Source: JAALLB01 sp017643495 (lineage in GTDB: Bacteria > Pseudomonadota > Alphaproteobacteria > Rhizobiales > Rhizobiaceae). From it: 64,000 nucleotides of DNA. The notes below the pieces were generated by a model. That model saw only the letters and a list, made by a program, of their open reading frames with translations, did no database searches and was not told the DNA's origin. Of this stretch, positions 1 through 9,205 are shown piece after piece (positions within the stretch are counted from its first letter, which is position 1; every line of letters begins with the position of its first letter). Made by a program: the position numbers and the translations under genes. Location of the stretch: contig OZ244147.1 in NCBI GenBank assembly GCA_965216105.1, forward strand, positions 3,472,001 to 3,536,000, in the 5' to 3' direction.

Positions 1-1
1 A

Positions 2-712
2 TTCACAACCCCGCCTGTGCTGGTAAAGCTTGCCCAGGGCGGAAAGGCCATGTTTGAGGGCAAAGGTGACCCGAAATTTGACGAGATCCGCGCACTTTTC
101 CCGATACCGTCACTAACCATGCATTTCGTGGTTTCCAGCGACAGCGGTATCGAAAAATTCTCCGACATGGAAGGCAAGACCATCCTGCTTGGCAAGGGGT
201 CGTTTGGTGCCCGTGAAGGCGAAAAATATCTCGGACTATTTGGTCTTGAAGGCAAGGTCGAGTTGGCCAATGTTGAACTGTCCAATGCAGTACCGGCCCT
301 GAAGAACGGCCAGATTGACGGGTTTGTCACTGCCGGTTCGTGGCCTGCTCCCAACGTGATCGAAGCCGCTGCCTCTACAGGGGTCCGGGTGCTGTCACTT
401 GATGATGACCAGATTGCCCAAACAAAGCGTGCGAAACTGGTTATCCCGGCCGGAACCTATTCCGGGCAGAACGCAGATATCACTACCACCTCTCTTCCTG
501 TTGCAGCATTTACAACCACGGCAATGGATGACGACACAGCCTATGCGCTGACCAAAACCTACTGGGAAGAAAAGCAAACCATGGCTGAAGGCGCAGCATG
601 GTGGGGTGGTGTTGACAAGGGACTGATGGCAAACATTACAGGGAAAATCCATCCCGGCGCAGTCCGCTATTACAAGGAAGCCGGTTTCGAGCTCACCGAC
701 GCCCAGCAATAG
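2..712 (+). CDS. TAXI-family TRAP transporter substrate-binding protein, 5' end cut by the window
   Basis: The frame is open from base 2, so the gene begins upstream of the window and its signal peptide is not seen. About 236 C-terminal residues are present, probably two thirds of a TAXI (TRAP-associated extracytoplasmic immunogenic) solute receptor. Such receptors bind a small carboxylate or amino acid in the periplasm and pass it to a Na+-coupled permease. The segment GKTILLGKGSFGAREG and the later ALKNGQIDGFVTAGSWP match the usual TAXI pattern of a ligand-loop glycine run followed by a 'dG.iDa...g' stretch. The fused TRAP permease gene follows on the same strand after a terminator-like hairpin, which supports the assignment. 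The substrate cannot be told. Confidence 0.85.
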   Translation, partial: FTTPPVLVKLAQGGKAMFEGKGDPKFDEIRALFPIPSLTMHFVVSSDSGIEKFSDMEGKTILLGKGSFGAREGEKYLGLFGLEGKVELANVELSNAVPALKNGQIDGFVTAGSWPAPNVIEAAASTGVRVLSLDDDQIAQTKRAKLVIPAGTYSGQNADITTTSLPVAAFTTTAMDDDTAYALTKTYWEEKQTMAEGAAWWGGVDKGLMANITGKIHPGAVRYYKEAGFELTDAQQ

Positions 713-734
713 AGATTGCCTGACAACCAGATAA

Positions 735-762
735 CCCGGGTGCTCCGGTGCCCGGGATTTTT
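735..762 (+). terminator. Hairpin with T-tract between TRAP receptor and permease genes
   Basis: CCCGGG at 735-740 pairs with CCCGGG at 751-756. Inner wobble and C-G pairs extend the stem to nine base pairs with a TCCG loop, followed by ATTTTT. It lies 22 bases after the receptor stop and ends before the permease start at 778, so it probably acts as a partial terminator or 3' stabiliser giving more receptor than permease mRNA. It also covers a GTG at 748 that would lengthen the permease by ten residues, which argues against that start. Confidence 0.55.
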
Positions 763-777
763 GCAAGCCAGAAGACC

Positions 778-2559
778 ATGATCATCCGACAACACCAGTT
801 CTTGCGCGGTATCTCGCTGCTGCTGGCAATCGTGCTGGTTGCCTTTCACCTCGGCCTTATTTTCTCTGGTCTGGTACCAAACCTCGTCAGTCGCCCCCTC
901 CATCTGGCACTGGCACTTCCCTGGCTGTTTTTGCTTGTTGAAGGTCGCGGGTTTTATCGCCTGTCAGGTGTGGTTTTCTGCCTTCTTGGCGTTTCGGCCT
1001 GTCTGTGGATTGCATGGTCACACGACATGCTTTCAGACCAATACGGGTTTCTTGAAGGCAATTTCCAGCTTGGGATTGCGGTCATCCTGCTGATAACTGT
1101 TCTTGAAGCTGCGCGGCGCGCCATCGGGTGGCCTCTTCCCGTGGTTGCCGCCACTGCACTTGCCTATGGTTTACTGGGTCAACACATACCAGGTGAATTC
1201 GGGCACTCCGGCACACCGGTTGCAAGTTTTCTTGGCACACTGACAATAGCTGAGGGTGGTATCTGGGGCAGCCTGACGGGTGTATCAGTAAGTGTCGTTT
1301 CAATCTTTGTCATCTTTGGCGCCGTACTGAATGCGGGTGAAGCCGGACAGGGCTTCATGAATGTGGCAGCGGCTGCCGCCGGAAAACTGAAAGGCGGGGC
1401 CGCGAAGGTTTCCGTGATTTCGTCGGCGCTTTTCGGATCGATCTCCGGTTCGGCGTCTGCCAATGTCGCCTCGACCGGCGCTATAACCCTGCCCGCAATG
1501 ACCCGCCTTGGCTATCCCAAAAGACTGGCCGCTGCGGTTGAAGCCGTGGCGTCTTCTGGCGGACAGATCATGCCGCCACTGATGGGCGCTGGTGCGTTTG
1601 TCATGGTTGAACTCACGGGCGTGCCATATACAGGCATCATGGCTGCTGCGTTACTGCCAGCAATTCTGTATTTTCTGGCTGTATGGATCGGCATCAATGC
1701 ACATGCCAGAAAACAGGATCTTGCCGGAATTGATGAAGCCGAGCGCCCGAACTCCAGACTTGTCATCATTACATCCGCCTTTTTTCTTATACCGTTTACT
1801 GCCCTCATGTGGGGGATGTTTGTTGCTTCCTACACGCCACAATATTCAGCCAGCCTTGCGATTCTGACCGGCTTTGTGATGCTGTTCTTCAATGCCCGCG
1901 GGATTTTTGATCTGCAACTGATCGTGCAGCGGCTTGAATCTGCCTTCATCAATGCTGCCAGGCAGGTTTCAATGATTGCGGCAATCATCATTTGTGCCTC
2001 CATTATAATCGGGGTGCTTTCCGTTACCGGACTGGGCGTCAAGCTGACATCCCTGATCCTGTCCGGTTCCGGAGGACTTCTATGGCCTTCGCTCCTGCTG
2101 ACTGCCATTGCATGCTTGGTGCTTGGCATGGAAGTCCCGACTACTGCGGCCTATGTAATTTGCGTATCGGTTGCGGGGCCAGCGCTTGTAAAGCTTGGTC
2201 TGGAACCGCTTCAGGCACACATGTTTGTATTCTGGTTTGCGCTGCTTTCAACCATAACGCCGCCGGTTTGCGGTGCGGTTTTCATCGCGGCGGGCATGAT
2301 TGGTGAAAACTGGCTCAAGGTTGCCCTGACAGCAATGGGGCTTGGTATCGGGCTTTACATTATCCCGCTTGCAATGATTGCCAATCCGGCACTGCTGGAG
2401 AGTTCCGGTGACCCCGTGGCTGCAGGACTGGCCTTCCTGCAAACCGCCATTGGTCTCGGGCTGATTTCCTATGGCCTGATTGGGTACCGCATCTTATGGC
2501 AAAAGGCTGCTGCCATTCTGTCCGGTGCAATCCTTGTCTTCTTCCATGTGTTATTCTGA
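778..2559 (+). CDS. TRAP transporter fused permease (DctQ-DctM type) for the TAXI receptor
   Basis: A 593-residue polytopic membrane protein that would move the ligand delivered by the upstream TAXI receptor across the inner membrane, driven by Na+ or H+. The first ~140 residues hold four hydrophobic helices (DctQ-like small subunit). The rest is the DctM-type large subunit, with the loop SGSASANVASTGAITLPAM near residues 225-245 and a second re-entrant-type loop GMEVPTTAAY. Fusion of both membrane subunits is normal for TAXI systems. I start at ATG 778 rather than GTG 748 because the longer start sits inside a terminator hairpin. Its stop is eight bases from the end of the convergent PaaK-like gene. 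Confidence 0.9.
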   Translation: MIIRQHQFLRGISLLLAIVLVAFHLGLIFSGLVPNLVSRPLHLALALPWLFLLVEGRGFYRLSGVVFCLLGVSACLWIAWSHDMLSDQYGFLEGNFQLGIAVILLITVLEAARRAIGWPLPVVAATALAYGLLGQHIPGEFGHSGTPVASFLGTLTIAEGGIWGSLTGVSVSVVSIFVIFGAVLNAGEAGQGFMNVAAAAAGKLKGGAAKVSVISSALFGSISGSASANVASTGAITLPAMTRLGYPKRLAAAVEAVASSGGQIMPPLMGAGAFVMVELTGVPYTGIMAAALLPAILYFLAVWIGINAHARKQDLAGIDEAERPNSRLVIITSAFFLIPFTALMWGMFVASYTPQYSASLAILTGFVMLFFNARGIFDLQLIVQRLESAFINAARQVSMIAAIIICASIIIGVLSVTGLGVKLTSLILSGSGGLLWPSLLLTAIACLVLGMEVPTTAAYVICVSVAGPALVKLGLEPLQAHMFVFWFALLSTITPPVCGAVFIAAGMIGENWLKVALTAMGLGIGLYIIPLAMIANPALLESSGDPVAAGLAFLQTAIGLGLISYGLIGYRILWQKAAAILSGAILVFFHVLF

Positions 2560-2567
2560 CAGCCCGT

Positions 2568-3803
2568 TCAGCTGGAATAGTCCCGCTTGTCCTCAATCAC
2601 AATTCCATCATTGGGCAAGGTGGTAACAAGCTCGACATCACCGTTCAGTTTGGTTGTCTTGTGGAGTTCTTCCCGCAAGCGGGTTTCACTGATACCTTCG
2701 CCGAGCGCCTGCAGAACCATGTGGTCACTGCTCCCCTTCCGGTCGACAACAAGACGGGCTTTTTCAACACCATCCACACTGGCGACGATTTCCGCTATTT
2801 GTTTGGGATCAACAAACATGCCCTTGACCTTGGTTCGTTGGTCAGCACGGCCCATCCAGCCCCGAATTCGCATGTTGGTCCGGCCACACGGTGAGGGCTC
2901 TTCAATGACTGCAGACATATCTCCTGTCCCGAAGCGGACAAGCGGATAAGCCTTGTTAAACGTTGTCACGACAAGTTCGCCAACTTCACCCACAGGCACA
3001 GGGACATCCGTTCCGGGCCGAACAATTTCAACTATCAGGTTTTCATTGCAGATCATGCCATCACAGAGTTTGCCGTCATGATAAGTTTCATGGGCAATGG
3101 ATCCGATATCCGCAGTTGCGTAAGCCTGTGTCACGCGTATGCCCCGTTTCTCGTAGGCTTCACGCATCGAGGGGAAAAGTGCGCCGCCGGAAACCAGCGC
3201 CTTGTCGAGACTTGATACATCCGCCCCGATTTCATCTGCCTTCTCGAGAATTGCACCAAGAAAATCCGGGGTTCCCACATAACACGATGCCCGAAGCGCC
3301 TCGACAGCACGTGCCTGCATTTCTGTATTTCCAACACCCGACGGATAGCAGGTGGCGCCCAGCGCACGAATTCCCTCGTCAAGGATTGCACCGCCAGGAG
3401 TCATCGAAAACCCGATTGCGCAAAGAACCATGTCACCTGCACGGACACCTGCCGAATACAGGGCACGGGCAGATTGCCAGGGGTCCGGGCCCGGTGCCTG
3501 TGGCTCCCAGACAGGTCCGGGGGACATGAATATACGGCTTCCTTTCAACAATTCCGGATCGGCCAGATTGCCAAAGGGAGGGTTTTCCGACTGCAATGCC
3601 ATCAGGTCAGGCTTGCGCATTACAGGCAATTGCGAAAATGAAGCACGATCTAACAAAGCAGCTGTATCAATCCCGGCAAGACGCGCTTGCCAACCGCTTA
3701 TGCGCGAAGAGATATCTGCAAGAAATACAGGCAGGCGCTGGAACAATTCATGTTCGCGTTCAGCCGGGTTTTTGGTTTCCAGATCATCATAAAAATCGTT
3801 CAT
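2568..3803 (-). CDS. Phenylacetate-CoA ligase-like adenylate-forming protein lacking the Gly-rich motif
   Basis: About 411 residues with PaaK-family (AMP-binding) features. There is a substrate-site region LVSGGALFPSMREAYEKRG, a Y-x-TAD-x-G stretch (AYATADIGSIAHE) matching the family YG.tE motif, a GELVVTTF strand, VRFGTGD as the hinge-preceding Asp motif, and a C-terminal lid with GRADQRTKVKGMFV. The ATP-binding signature SSGTTGxPT is absent: at its usual place is FMSPGPVWEPQAPGPDPW. It ends the operon behind livF and may finish CoA activation of the imported acid, or may be a catalytically altered partner of the FadD-type enzyme in the same operon. Start chosen at ATG 3803; an upstream TTG at 3833 is possible. 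Confidence 0.75.
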   Translation of the reverse strand: MNDFYDDLETKNPAEREHELFQRLPVFLADISSRISGWQARLAGIDTAALLDRASFSQLPVMRKPDLMALQSENPPFGNLADPELLKGSRIFMSPGPVWEPQAPGPDPWQSARALYSAGVRAGDMVLCAIGFSMTPGGAILDEGIRALGATCYPSGVGNTEMQARAVEALRASCYVGTPDFLGAILEKADEIGADVSSLDKALVSGGALFPSMREAYEKRGIRVTQAYATADIGSIAHETYHDGKLCDGMICNENLIVEIVRPGTDVPVPVGEVGELVVTTFNKAYPLVRFGTGDMSAVIEEPSPCGRTNMRIRGWMGRADQRTKVKGMFVDPKQIAEIVASVDGVEKARLVVDRKGSSDHMVLQALGEGISETRLREELHKTTKLNGDVELVTTLPNDGIVIEDKRDYSS

Positions 3804-3944
3804 CAAAAATACCGTTCGTCGTGGGAAATCCAATTGGGCCGTGCAGGCAGGAATATCACTGTTGTTTGTGGCAAACAGAATTCAGGCGTATCCGGCCCCT
3901 GTGTCAATGCTGCAAAATCCTGCAGCTGCAAAACAGGACGTTTA

Positions 3945-4781
3945 TCAGGCCAGCCAGCGCTTTCTCCGGCGGTAATGCTTCACATCACGGAAGGACTTTC
4001 GACCTTCCCCGCCAACGCCCAGATAAAATTCTTTCACGTCTTCATTTTCACGAAGCTCTTTTGCAACCCCATCCATGACAACCCGGCCGGATTCAAGAAT
4101 ATAGCCGTAGGTGGCATATTTGAGTGCAATATTGGTATTCTGCTCAGCAAGCAGGAAAGAAACACCTTCCTGGCTGTTCAGATCCCGAACGATATCGAAA
4201 ATTTCTTCAACCAGTTGTGGGGCAAGTCCCATTGACGGTTCGTCCAGCAGGATCATCGACGGTTTGGACATCAGGGCACGGCCAATCGCACACATTTGCT
4301 GCTCGCCCCCGGAAGTGTAGCCTGCCTGTGATTTCCTGCGCTCCTTCAGGCGCGGAAAATACTGATAGACCAGATCAAGATGGTCCTTGACGGCTGCGCC
4401 ACCATCCTGACGCGTATAGGCGCCTGTGAGGAGGTTCTCCTCAATTGTCAGGTGACCAAAACAATGACGGCCTTCCATAACCTGAATGCAACCTCGCCGC
4501 ACCAGTTCGTTTGGTGTCAGGCTCTGCACCTGCTCACCATTGAATTCGATATTGCCTTTGGTGACCTCGCCGCGCTGACCACGCAGGAGGTTTGACACGG
4601 CGCGAAGCGTTGTGGTCTTTCCTGCACCATTGGCGCCAAGAAGGGCAACGATTGCGCCGCGAGGCACGTTAAGGGACACCCCCTTGAGAACGAGGATCAC
4701 GTGATTGTAGATCACCTCGATATTGTTCACTGAGAGTATTGTTTCACCCGTTGCGGGCTTGATGTTTTCTGCAAGGGTCAT
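3945..4781 (-). CDS. livF: ABC importer ATP-binding protein, LivF type
   Basis: One of two ATPases of a branched-chain-amino-acid-type (HAAT) importer in this operon. It shows Walker A GANGAGKT, a Q-loop region, the signature TSGGEQQM (usually LSGGEQQM), Walker B MILLDEPSMGL, and the switch region FLLAEQN. The C-terminal tail of about 20 residues is rich in Arg, Lys and His. The start is placed at the internal MTLAEN; the upstream in-frame Met at 4811 adds ten residues with no clear ribosome site. It follows the binding-protein gene after an 80-100 base gap holding a hairpin. Here 'liv' denotes family membership, since the acyl-CoA ligases in the operon suggest an organic acid substrate rather than leucine. 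Confidence 0.9.
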   Translation of the reverse strand: MTLAENIKPATGETILSVNNIEVIYNHVILVLKGVSLNVPRGAIVALLGANGAGKTTTLRAVSNLLRGQRGEVTKGNIEFNGEQVQSLTPNELVRRGCIQVMEGRHCFGHLTIEENLLTGAYTRQDGGAAVKDHLDLVYQYFPRLKERRKSQAGYTSGGEQQMCAIGRALMSKPSMILLDEPSMGLAPQLVEEIFDIVRDLNSQEGVSFLLAEQNTNIALKYATYGYILESGRVVMDGVAKELRENEDVKEFYLGVGGEGRKSFRDVKHYRRRKRWLA

Positions 4782-4848
4782 TGCTGTATCCGGATTGAAG
4801 GCGCATGGCACCCGTCCTTTGGAAGGGTCGCGCTGAAAACACGAAGCA

Positions 4849-4877
4849 GCACCCCGCCCTGAATGAAGGCAGGGTGC
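4849..4877 (-). terminator. Intercistronic hairpin after the binding-protein gene
   Basis: GCACCC and GGGTGC arms, with a second three-pair block GCC/GGC inside, form a hairpin in the gap between the ABC binding-protein gene and livF. There is no T-tract on the minus strand, so it is more likely a 3'-end stabiliser or partial block that raises binding-protein mRNA over the membrane and ATPase genes than a full terminator. Confidence 0.45.
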
Positions 4878-4892
4878 TTTGTTGTTAGCGGA

Positions 4893-6206
4893 TTAACTGC
4901 AGGTCTGTGTCTGCCAGTCCGCAGCCTCGGAAGTGTAGCTTTCCGCCGCTTCCTCAAGCAATGGACGGACCTGCTCAACCATTGGCGGGATTGGATCGGA
5001 AATCCGCTCCCAATCGCTACCTGTCCATTGCTGGATAAAGACAGCTCCACCACCTTCGTGGTCCTTGCATGAGGCAATCACCGGAGAGGTAAAGCCTTCC
5101 AGACCGAGCTCTTTCAAACGCGCTTCCGTCAGCTTGAAATTCTCCAGCCCCCAGCGCATGTCTTCACCGGTGATGACTGTCTTGCCGGTGTGCTCCTGGG
5201 CAACACGAATGGCCTCAGCCATCATCACAGCATTGAACAGGCCGCGGTTGTAGAGCACGTTTCCGACCTTTTCGACGCTCTCCACCTGGCTCTTGCCCGG
5301 CTCAACGACATGCTTGATGACATCCTGCAATGCAGGGAAGTCAGTTCCGATACCGGAGAAGTTTGCAGCAAGATAGCCCTTGCCAGTCTCGCCAACTGAT
5401 TCCAGATCAGCATGGGCACCGGCCCACCAGTTGCCGATGAACTTGTCCATCGGGAAGCGGATCTTGGCGGCTTCCTTCACAGCCGTCGGGTTCATTGCAC
5501 CCCAGCCCCACATGATCATCCAGTCCGGACGTTCCTTGCGGACATTGAGCCATGTTGCAGACTGGTTCTGCATTTCCTTGACACCCACAGGGAAACCGAC
5601 CCACTCGAAACCCATTTCCGGTGCCAGTTTTTCAAGCAACGGAATTGGCTCCTTGCCATAGCCGGCATCGAGATAAATGAAACCGATCTTCTTGCCTTTG
5701 ATGCCCCCATTGGAGTCGATGTATTTCAGGATTGAAGACATCTGGCTCCAGTAACTGGCAGGATAGGCAAAGCCGTACGGGAACTTTTCACCAATGGCCA
5801 CTGCCGACAGGCCGTAGCCCATGGAGAAGACAGGTATCTTGTCGACAGGCGCTTTTGGTACAAGCTGCAATGTGATGCCGGTTGAAAGCGGATTATAGGC
5901 AAGAGCGCCCTTGCCCTTGGTCGCTTCATAACATTCGACACCCTTGTCGGCCTTGTAGCCGGTTTCGCATTCTTCAACGATTATCCGGGCACCACCAATT
6001 CCTCCATCACGCTCATTGAGCATGTTGAAATAGTCGGCAAACCCGTCTGCAAACGGAATTCCGTTACCGGCAAAAGGTCCCGTGCGGTAGCTTAGTGAAG
6101 GAACATACAGCGTATCTTCCGCACTCGCCCCGGCGATGTTTGCCGTTGTGTTGAGCGAACCGGCAAGTGCCAGCGCGGCTGCGCCCATCAGTAGTTTTTT
6201 CATCAT
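4893..6206 (-). CDS. ABC importer periplasmic substrate-binding protein (HAAT family)
   Basis: A 437-residue solute receptor of the LivK/UrtA-like Peripla_BP_6 class that captures the ligand for the LivFGHM complex encoded around it. The start is the double ATG at 6203-6206, preceded by GGGAGGAAA at eight bases. The N-terminus MMKKLLMGAAALALAGSL is a Sec signal peptide, probably cut after ...GASA. The long open frame upstream of this Met is not credible. Fold markers include YFNMLNERDGGIGG and FIYLDAGYGKEP. The receptor subgroup, large and with paired Cys near residues 80-100, is the one often found with acyl-CoA ligases. The ligand is unknown. Confidence 0.9.
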   Translation of the reverse strand: MMKKLLMGAAALALAGSLNTTANIAGASAEDTLYVPSLSYRTGPFAGNGIPFADGFADYFNMLNERDGGIGGARIIVEECETGYKADKGVECYEATKGKGALAYNPLSTGITLQLVPKAPVDKIPVFSMGYGLSAVAIGEKFPYGFAYPASYWSQMSSILKYIDSNGGIKGKKIGFIYLDAGYGKEPIPLLEKLAPEMGFEWVGFPVGVKEMQNQSATWLNVRKERPDWMIMWGWGAMNPTAVKEAAKIRFPMDKFIGNWWAGAHADLESVGETGKGYLAANFSGIGTDFPALQDVIKHVVEPGKSQVESVEKVGNVLYNRGLFNAVMMAEAIRVAQEHTGKTVITGEDMRWGLENFKLTEARLKELGLEGFTSPVIASCKDHEGGGAVFIQQWTGSDWERISDPIPPMVEQVRPLLEEAAESYTSEAADWQTQTCS

Positions 6207-6347
6207 GTTTGTTTCCTCCCAAACAATGCGAACGACTGGTTGTCGATCACTTCGACTCTGAAACCCTTTCCTCCGTCCGGCCAGATGGTTTCGGCTCTGC
6301 TCACCCCGGACAACTGCCGGCAAATGCCAGCATACGCCACGACCACC

Positions 6348-7421
6348 CTAGTACGGGAAAGGCCACACGCGCAATTTCTGTTTGATGATCCCCCATAACC
6401 GGGCAAGCCCCAGCGGCTCGAGTATCAGGAACACCACGATCAAAACACCAATTATGATCAGACTGATATGGTCTGCCGTTGCAGCCTGGATCGGAATTCC
6501 ATAATCCGGTGCAGCACGAATGATGATTGGCAAAATGAAGATGATGGCAGCACCAAGGAAACTTCCCAGCAAGCTGCCCAATCCACCCAGTATCACCATG
6601 AACAATATCTGGAATGACCGGTTGTAATCAAAAATCTCCACCTCGGCTGAACCTTGCCAGAAAAACACCATCATCGACCCGGCAACACCACAATAGAATG
6701 ACGAGACAGCAAAGGCTGAAAGCTTGGCATAAAGAGGTCTCACACCCATGAGTTCGGCCGCAATATCCATGTCCCGGATCATCATCCAGGAACGCCCGAT
6801 CCTGCCAGATATCAGATTTGAGGCGATCCACGTCATTCCGACGACAATCGACAGGACCACCAGATATTTCACCGTGTAATCGGATTGTGCCCCGGTAATA
6901 ATGTAGCCAAAGGATTCACGTGTGATCTCGTTGATGGCTCCGGTATCATTGTAATTGTAGAGCCAGGGGATGCGGATGAAAGCCCATTCAAGGAAGAACT
7001 GTGCCGCAAGGGTTGTCACGACGAGATAGAACCCCTTGATACGAAGACTCGGCAAACCGAAAATCACACCGACGATCGCTGCGAAGAAACCCGACAGCAA
7101 AATGAGCACTATGATGTTCATGTCCGGGAAATAGGTTGCCATCTTGTAGCAGGAATAGGCCCCCACTCCCATAAAGCCACCGGTTCCAAGCGATATCTGT
7201 CCGGTATAGCCGACCAGAATGTTTAGACCGATTGCGGCCAGTGCCAGTACAAGGAACGGGATCATGATGACTTCGATGAAATACTTGTCACCAAAAACCG
7301 GGATCACCAGGAAACCAATTGCCAGGTAGATCCAGATTGCGACCAGGTCCTGACGGATCGGGAATTTTGCGGAGTCGGCAGCGTAACTTGTCTTGAACTG
7401 CCCTGCTTCACGATAGAACAT
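6348..7421 (-). CDS. livM: ABC importer permease, LivM type
   Basis: A 357-residue inner-membrane permease with about nine hydrophobic helices. The family signature GLNILVGYTGQISLGTGGF lies near residues 64-83, with a cytoplasmic coupling stretch GRIGRSWMMIRDMDIAAELMG around residue 210. It pairs with LivH to form the translocation path. It begins three bases after livH ends, so the two are translationally linked. The gap to the binding-protein gene downstream is about 140 bases and carries that gene's strong ribosome site. Confidence 0.9.
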   Translation of the reverse strand: MFYREAGQFKTSYAADSAKFPIRQDLVAIWIYLAIGFLVIPVFGDKYFIEVIMIPFLVLALAAIGLNILVGYTGQISLGTGGFMGVGAYSCYKMATYFPDMNIIVLILLSGFFAAIVGVIFGLPSLRIKGFYLVVTTLAAQFFLEWAFIRIPWLYNYNDTGAINEITRESFGYIITGAQSDYTVKYLVVLSIVVGMTWIASNLISGRIGRSWMMIRDMDIAAELMGVRPLYAKLSAFAVSSFYCGVAGSMMVFFWQGSAEVEIFDYNRSFQILFMVILGGLGSLLGSFLGAAIIFILPIIIRAAPDYGIPIQAATADHISLIIIGVLIVVFLILEPLGLARLWGIIKQKLRVWPFPY

Positions 7422-7424
7422 GTC

Positions 7425-8384
7425 TTAAATCCTCTCGATGTGTTTTTCACCGAACAGACCTTCTGGCCTGTAGAGGAGAAAGAGGAGAGCCACGATGAAG
7501 GCGAACCAGCTTTCAGTGCCTCCTCCCAGAATCGGGACCCCCCAGTAAAGATCAAACAGTTTCTCGGAAAACCCGATAATCAGACCACCCACGATCGCAC
7601 CCGGTATCGAAGTGAAACCGCCAAGCACCAGTACGGGAAGCGCTTTCAGGGCCACTACCTGCAGTGCGAAAGAAACATCCGATTTGGCAGCCCACATGAT
7701 GCCGGTCGCCAGTGCAACGATACCGGCTGCGAACCAGACAATTACCCAGATCTGGTTGAGTGAAATCCCAACGGAAAGTGCTGCCTGATGATCATCTGCC
7801 ACGGCGCGCAAAGCCCGGCCGATACGGGTCTTGTTGAAGAAAATTGCAAGGCCGAGAATAAGCAGAAAGGCGATAACGGCTGCAGCAATGTCTATATGCT
7901 GGAAAATCACAATGCCGCCGAAGACATCCCAATCACTGGACCCGGTCGGCAATCCCAATTCCTCCGTGATCATTGCCTTTGGTTCTCCGCCAAAAACAAG
8001 CTCGCCAGCACCAATAAGGATGAAAGTCAGCCCAATCGTGGTCATGAAAAGAATAATGTCAGGCTGATTGACCATATGCCGCAGAACGAGCCGTTCCACT
8101 GAGAAAGCCAGCAGGTACATGACACCCAGGGTAAGCAGCAAGGCGAGATAGGCAGGAACGCCAAGCTCGTGCAAGCCGACCAGCGTCAACGCGGCAAAGA
8201 CCACCATGATGCCTTGCGCAAAGTTGAAAACCGAAGATGCCTTGAAAATCAGGACAAAACCGAGTGCGATCAGTGAATAGAGCGTTCCCGAAACAAACCC
8301 TTCCCAGAGGGTTTGCAACAACAGGTCGGGCAGCTCATACATCGTCACAAACGGATCGACAAAAATCTGGTTAAACAATTCCAT
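7425..8384 (-). CDS. livH: ABC importer permease, LivH type
   Basis: A 319-residue inner-membrane permease with about eight helices. Typical LivH features are LYSLIALGFVLIFKASSVFN near residue 36, FAQG directly after it, and the coupling helix KTRIGRALRAVADDHQAA near residue 195. Its ATG overlaps the TAA of livG as TAATG, a translational coupling arrangement. It works with LivM in the importer. Confidence 0.9.
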   Translation of the reverse strand: MELFNQIFVDPFVTMYELPDLLLQTLWEGFVSGTLYSLIALGFVLIFKASSVFNFAQGIMVVFAALTLVGLHELGVPAYLALLLTLGVMYLLAFSVERLVLRHMVNQPDIILFMTTIGLTFILIGAGELVFGGEPKAMITEELGLPTGSSDWDVFGGIVIFQHIDIAAAVIAFLLILGLAIFFNKTRIGRALRAVADDHQAALSVGISLNQIWVIVWFAAGIVALATGIMWAAKSDVSFALQVVALKALPVLVLGGFTSIPGAIVGGLIIGFSEKLFDLYWGVPILGGGTESWFAFIVALLFLLYRPEGLFGEKHIERI

Positions 8385-9205
8385 TAGTGCGATACCCCCA
8401 AATACGCGTCGATCACATCCTGGTTTTTCTGGACTTCCTCCGGAAGACCGTCGCCAATCTTCTTGCCATAGTCGAGCACCATCACCCGGTCAGCCAAGTC
8501 CATGACAACTCCCATGTCATGTTCGATGAGTGCGATTGTCGTGCCGTATTGCTGGTTCACATCTATGATGAACCGGCTCATGTCTTCTTTCTCTTCAAGG
8601 TTCATGCCGGCCATCGGCTCATCAAGCAGCAAAAGTGAAGGTTCTGCTGCCAGTGCGCGTCCCAACTCAACACGTTTTTGCAAACCGTATGGCAGGGTGC
8701 CGACAGGGGCTTTCCTGATTGCCTCGATTTCGAGAAAATCAATAATCTCTTCAACGACTTTTCGATGCTCGATTTCCTCGGCAAGTGCAGGGCCGTGCCG
8801 CCACATCTGCCAGAAGAAGTTCTTGTGCATTTTCAGGGTGCGTCCAGCCATGATATTATCGAGCGTGCTCATGCCCTTGAAGAGCGCCACATTCTGGAAT
8901 GTCCTCGAGATTCCCGAGGAAGCTGCCTGGTAAGGCCGCATTCTGCGCCGCTCTTCCCCACGATAGGTAATTGTACCTTCCTGGGGATGATAGAAACCGT
9001 TGATGACATTCAGCATTGATGTCTTGCCGGCGCCATTGGGGCCGATAATCGCCCTGATCTCGCCTTTCAAAATATCGAATGAAACATCCGTTATTGCCTT
9101 AACGCCACCGAAGGAGAGGGAGATATTGTCAACATGAAGCAATTCCTCACCAGGAGCGATGCCGTCATCCATTGCGGCGCTGAGAACCGTGTCATGAACA
9201 TTCAT
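8384..9205 (-). CDS. livG: ABC importer ATP-binding protein, LivG type
   Basis: A 273-residue ATPase of the importer. It has Walker A GPNGAGKTS, the LivG-type insert around SGISRTFQNVALFKGM, a divergent signature LPYGLQKRVELGRAL in place of LSGGQ, Walker B LLLLDEPMAGM, and the switch His in ALIEHDMGVV. The PYG-type signature is normal for LivG subfamilies. Its start overlaps the stop of the acyl-CoA synthetase gene by four bases (ATGA), so it is translated as part of the same operon. Confidence 0.9.
   Translation of the reverse strand: MNVHDTVLSAAMDDGIAPGEELLHVDNISLSFGGVKAITDVSFDILKGEIRAIIGPNGAGKTSMLNVINGFYHPQEGTITYRGEERRRMRPYQAASSGISRTFQNVALFKGMSTLDNIMAGRTLKMHKNFFWQMWRHGPALAEEIEHRKVVEEIIDFLEIEAIRKAPVGTLPYGLQKRVELGRALAAEPSLLLLDEPMAGMNLEEKEDMSRFIIDVNQQYGTTIALIEHDMGVVMDLADRVMVLDYGKKIGDGLPEEVQKNQDVIDAYLGVSH

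Noticed and set aside
2963..3529. 188-residue plus-strand frame inside the PaaK-like gene
   Set aside because: Shadow frame, Arg/His/Pro-rich, without a start site or family match.
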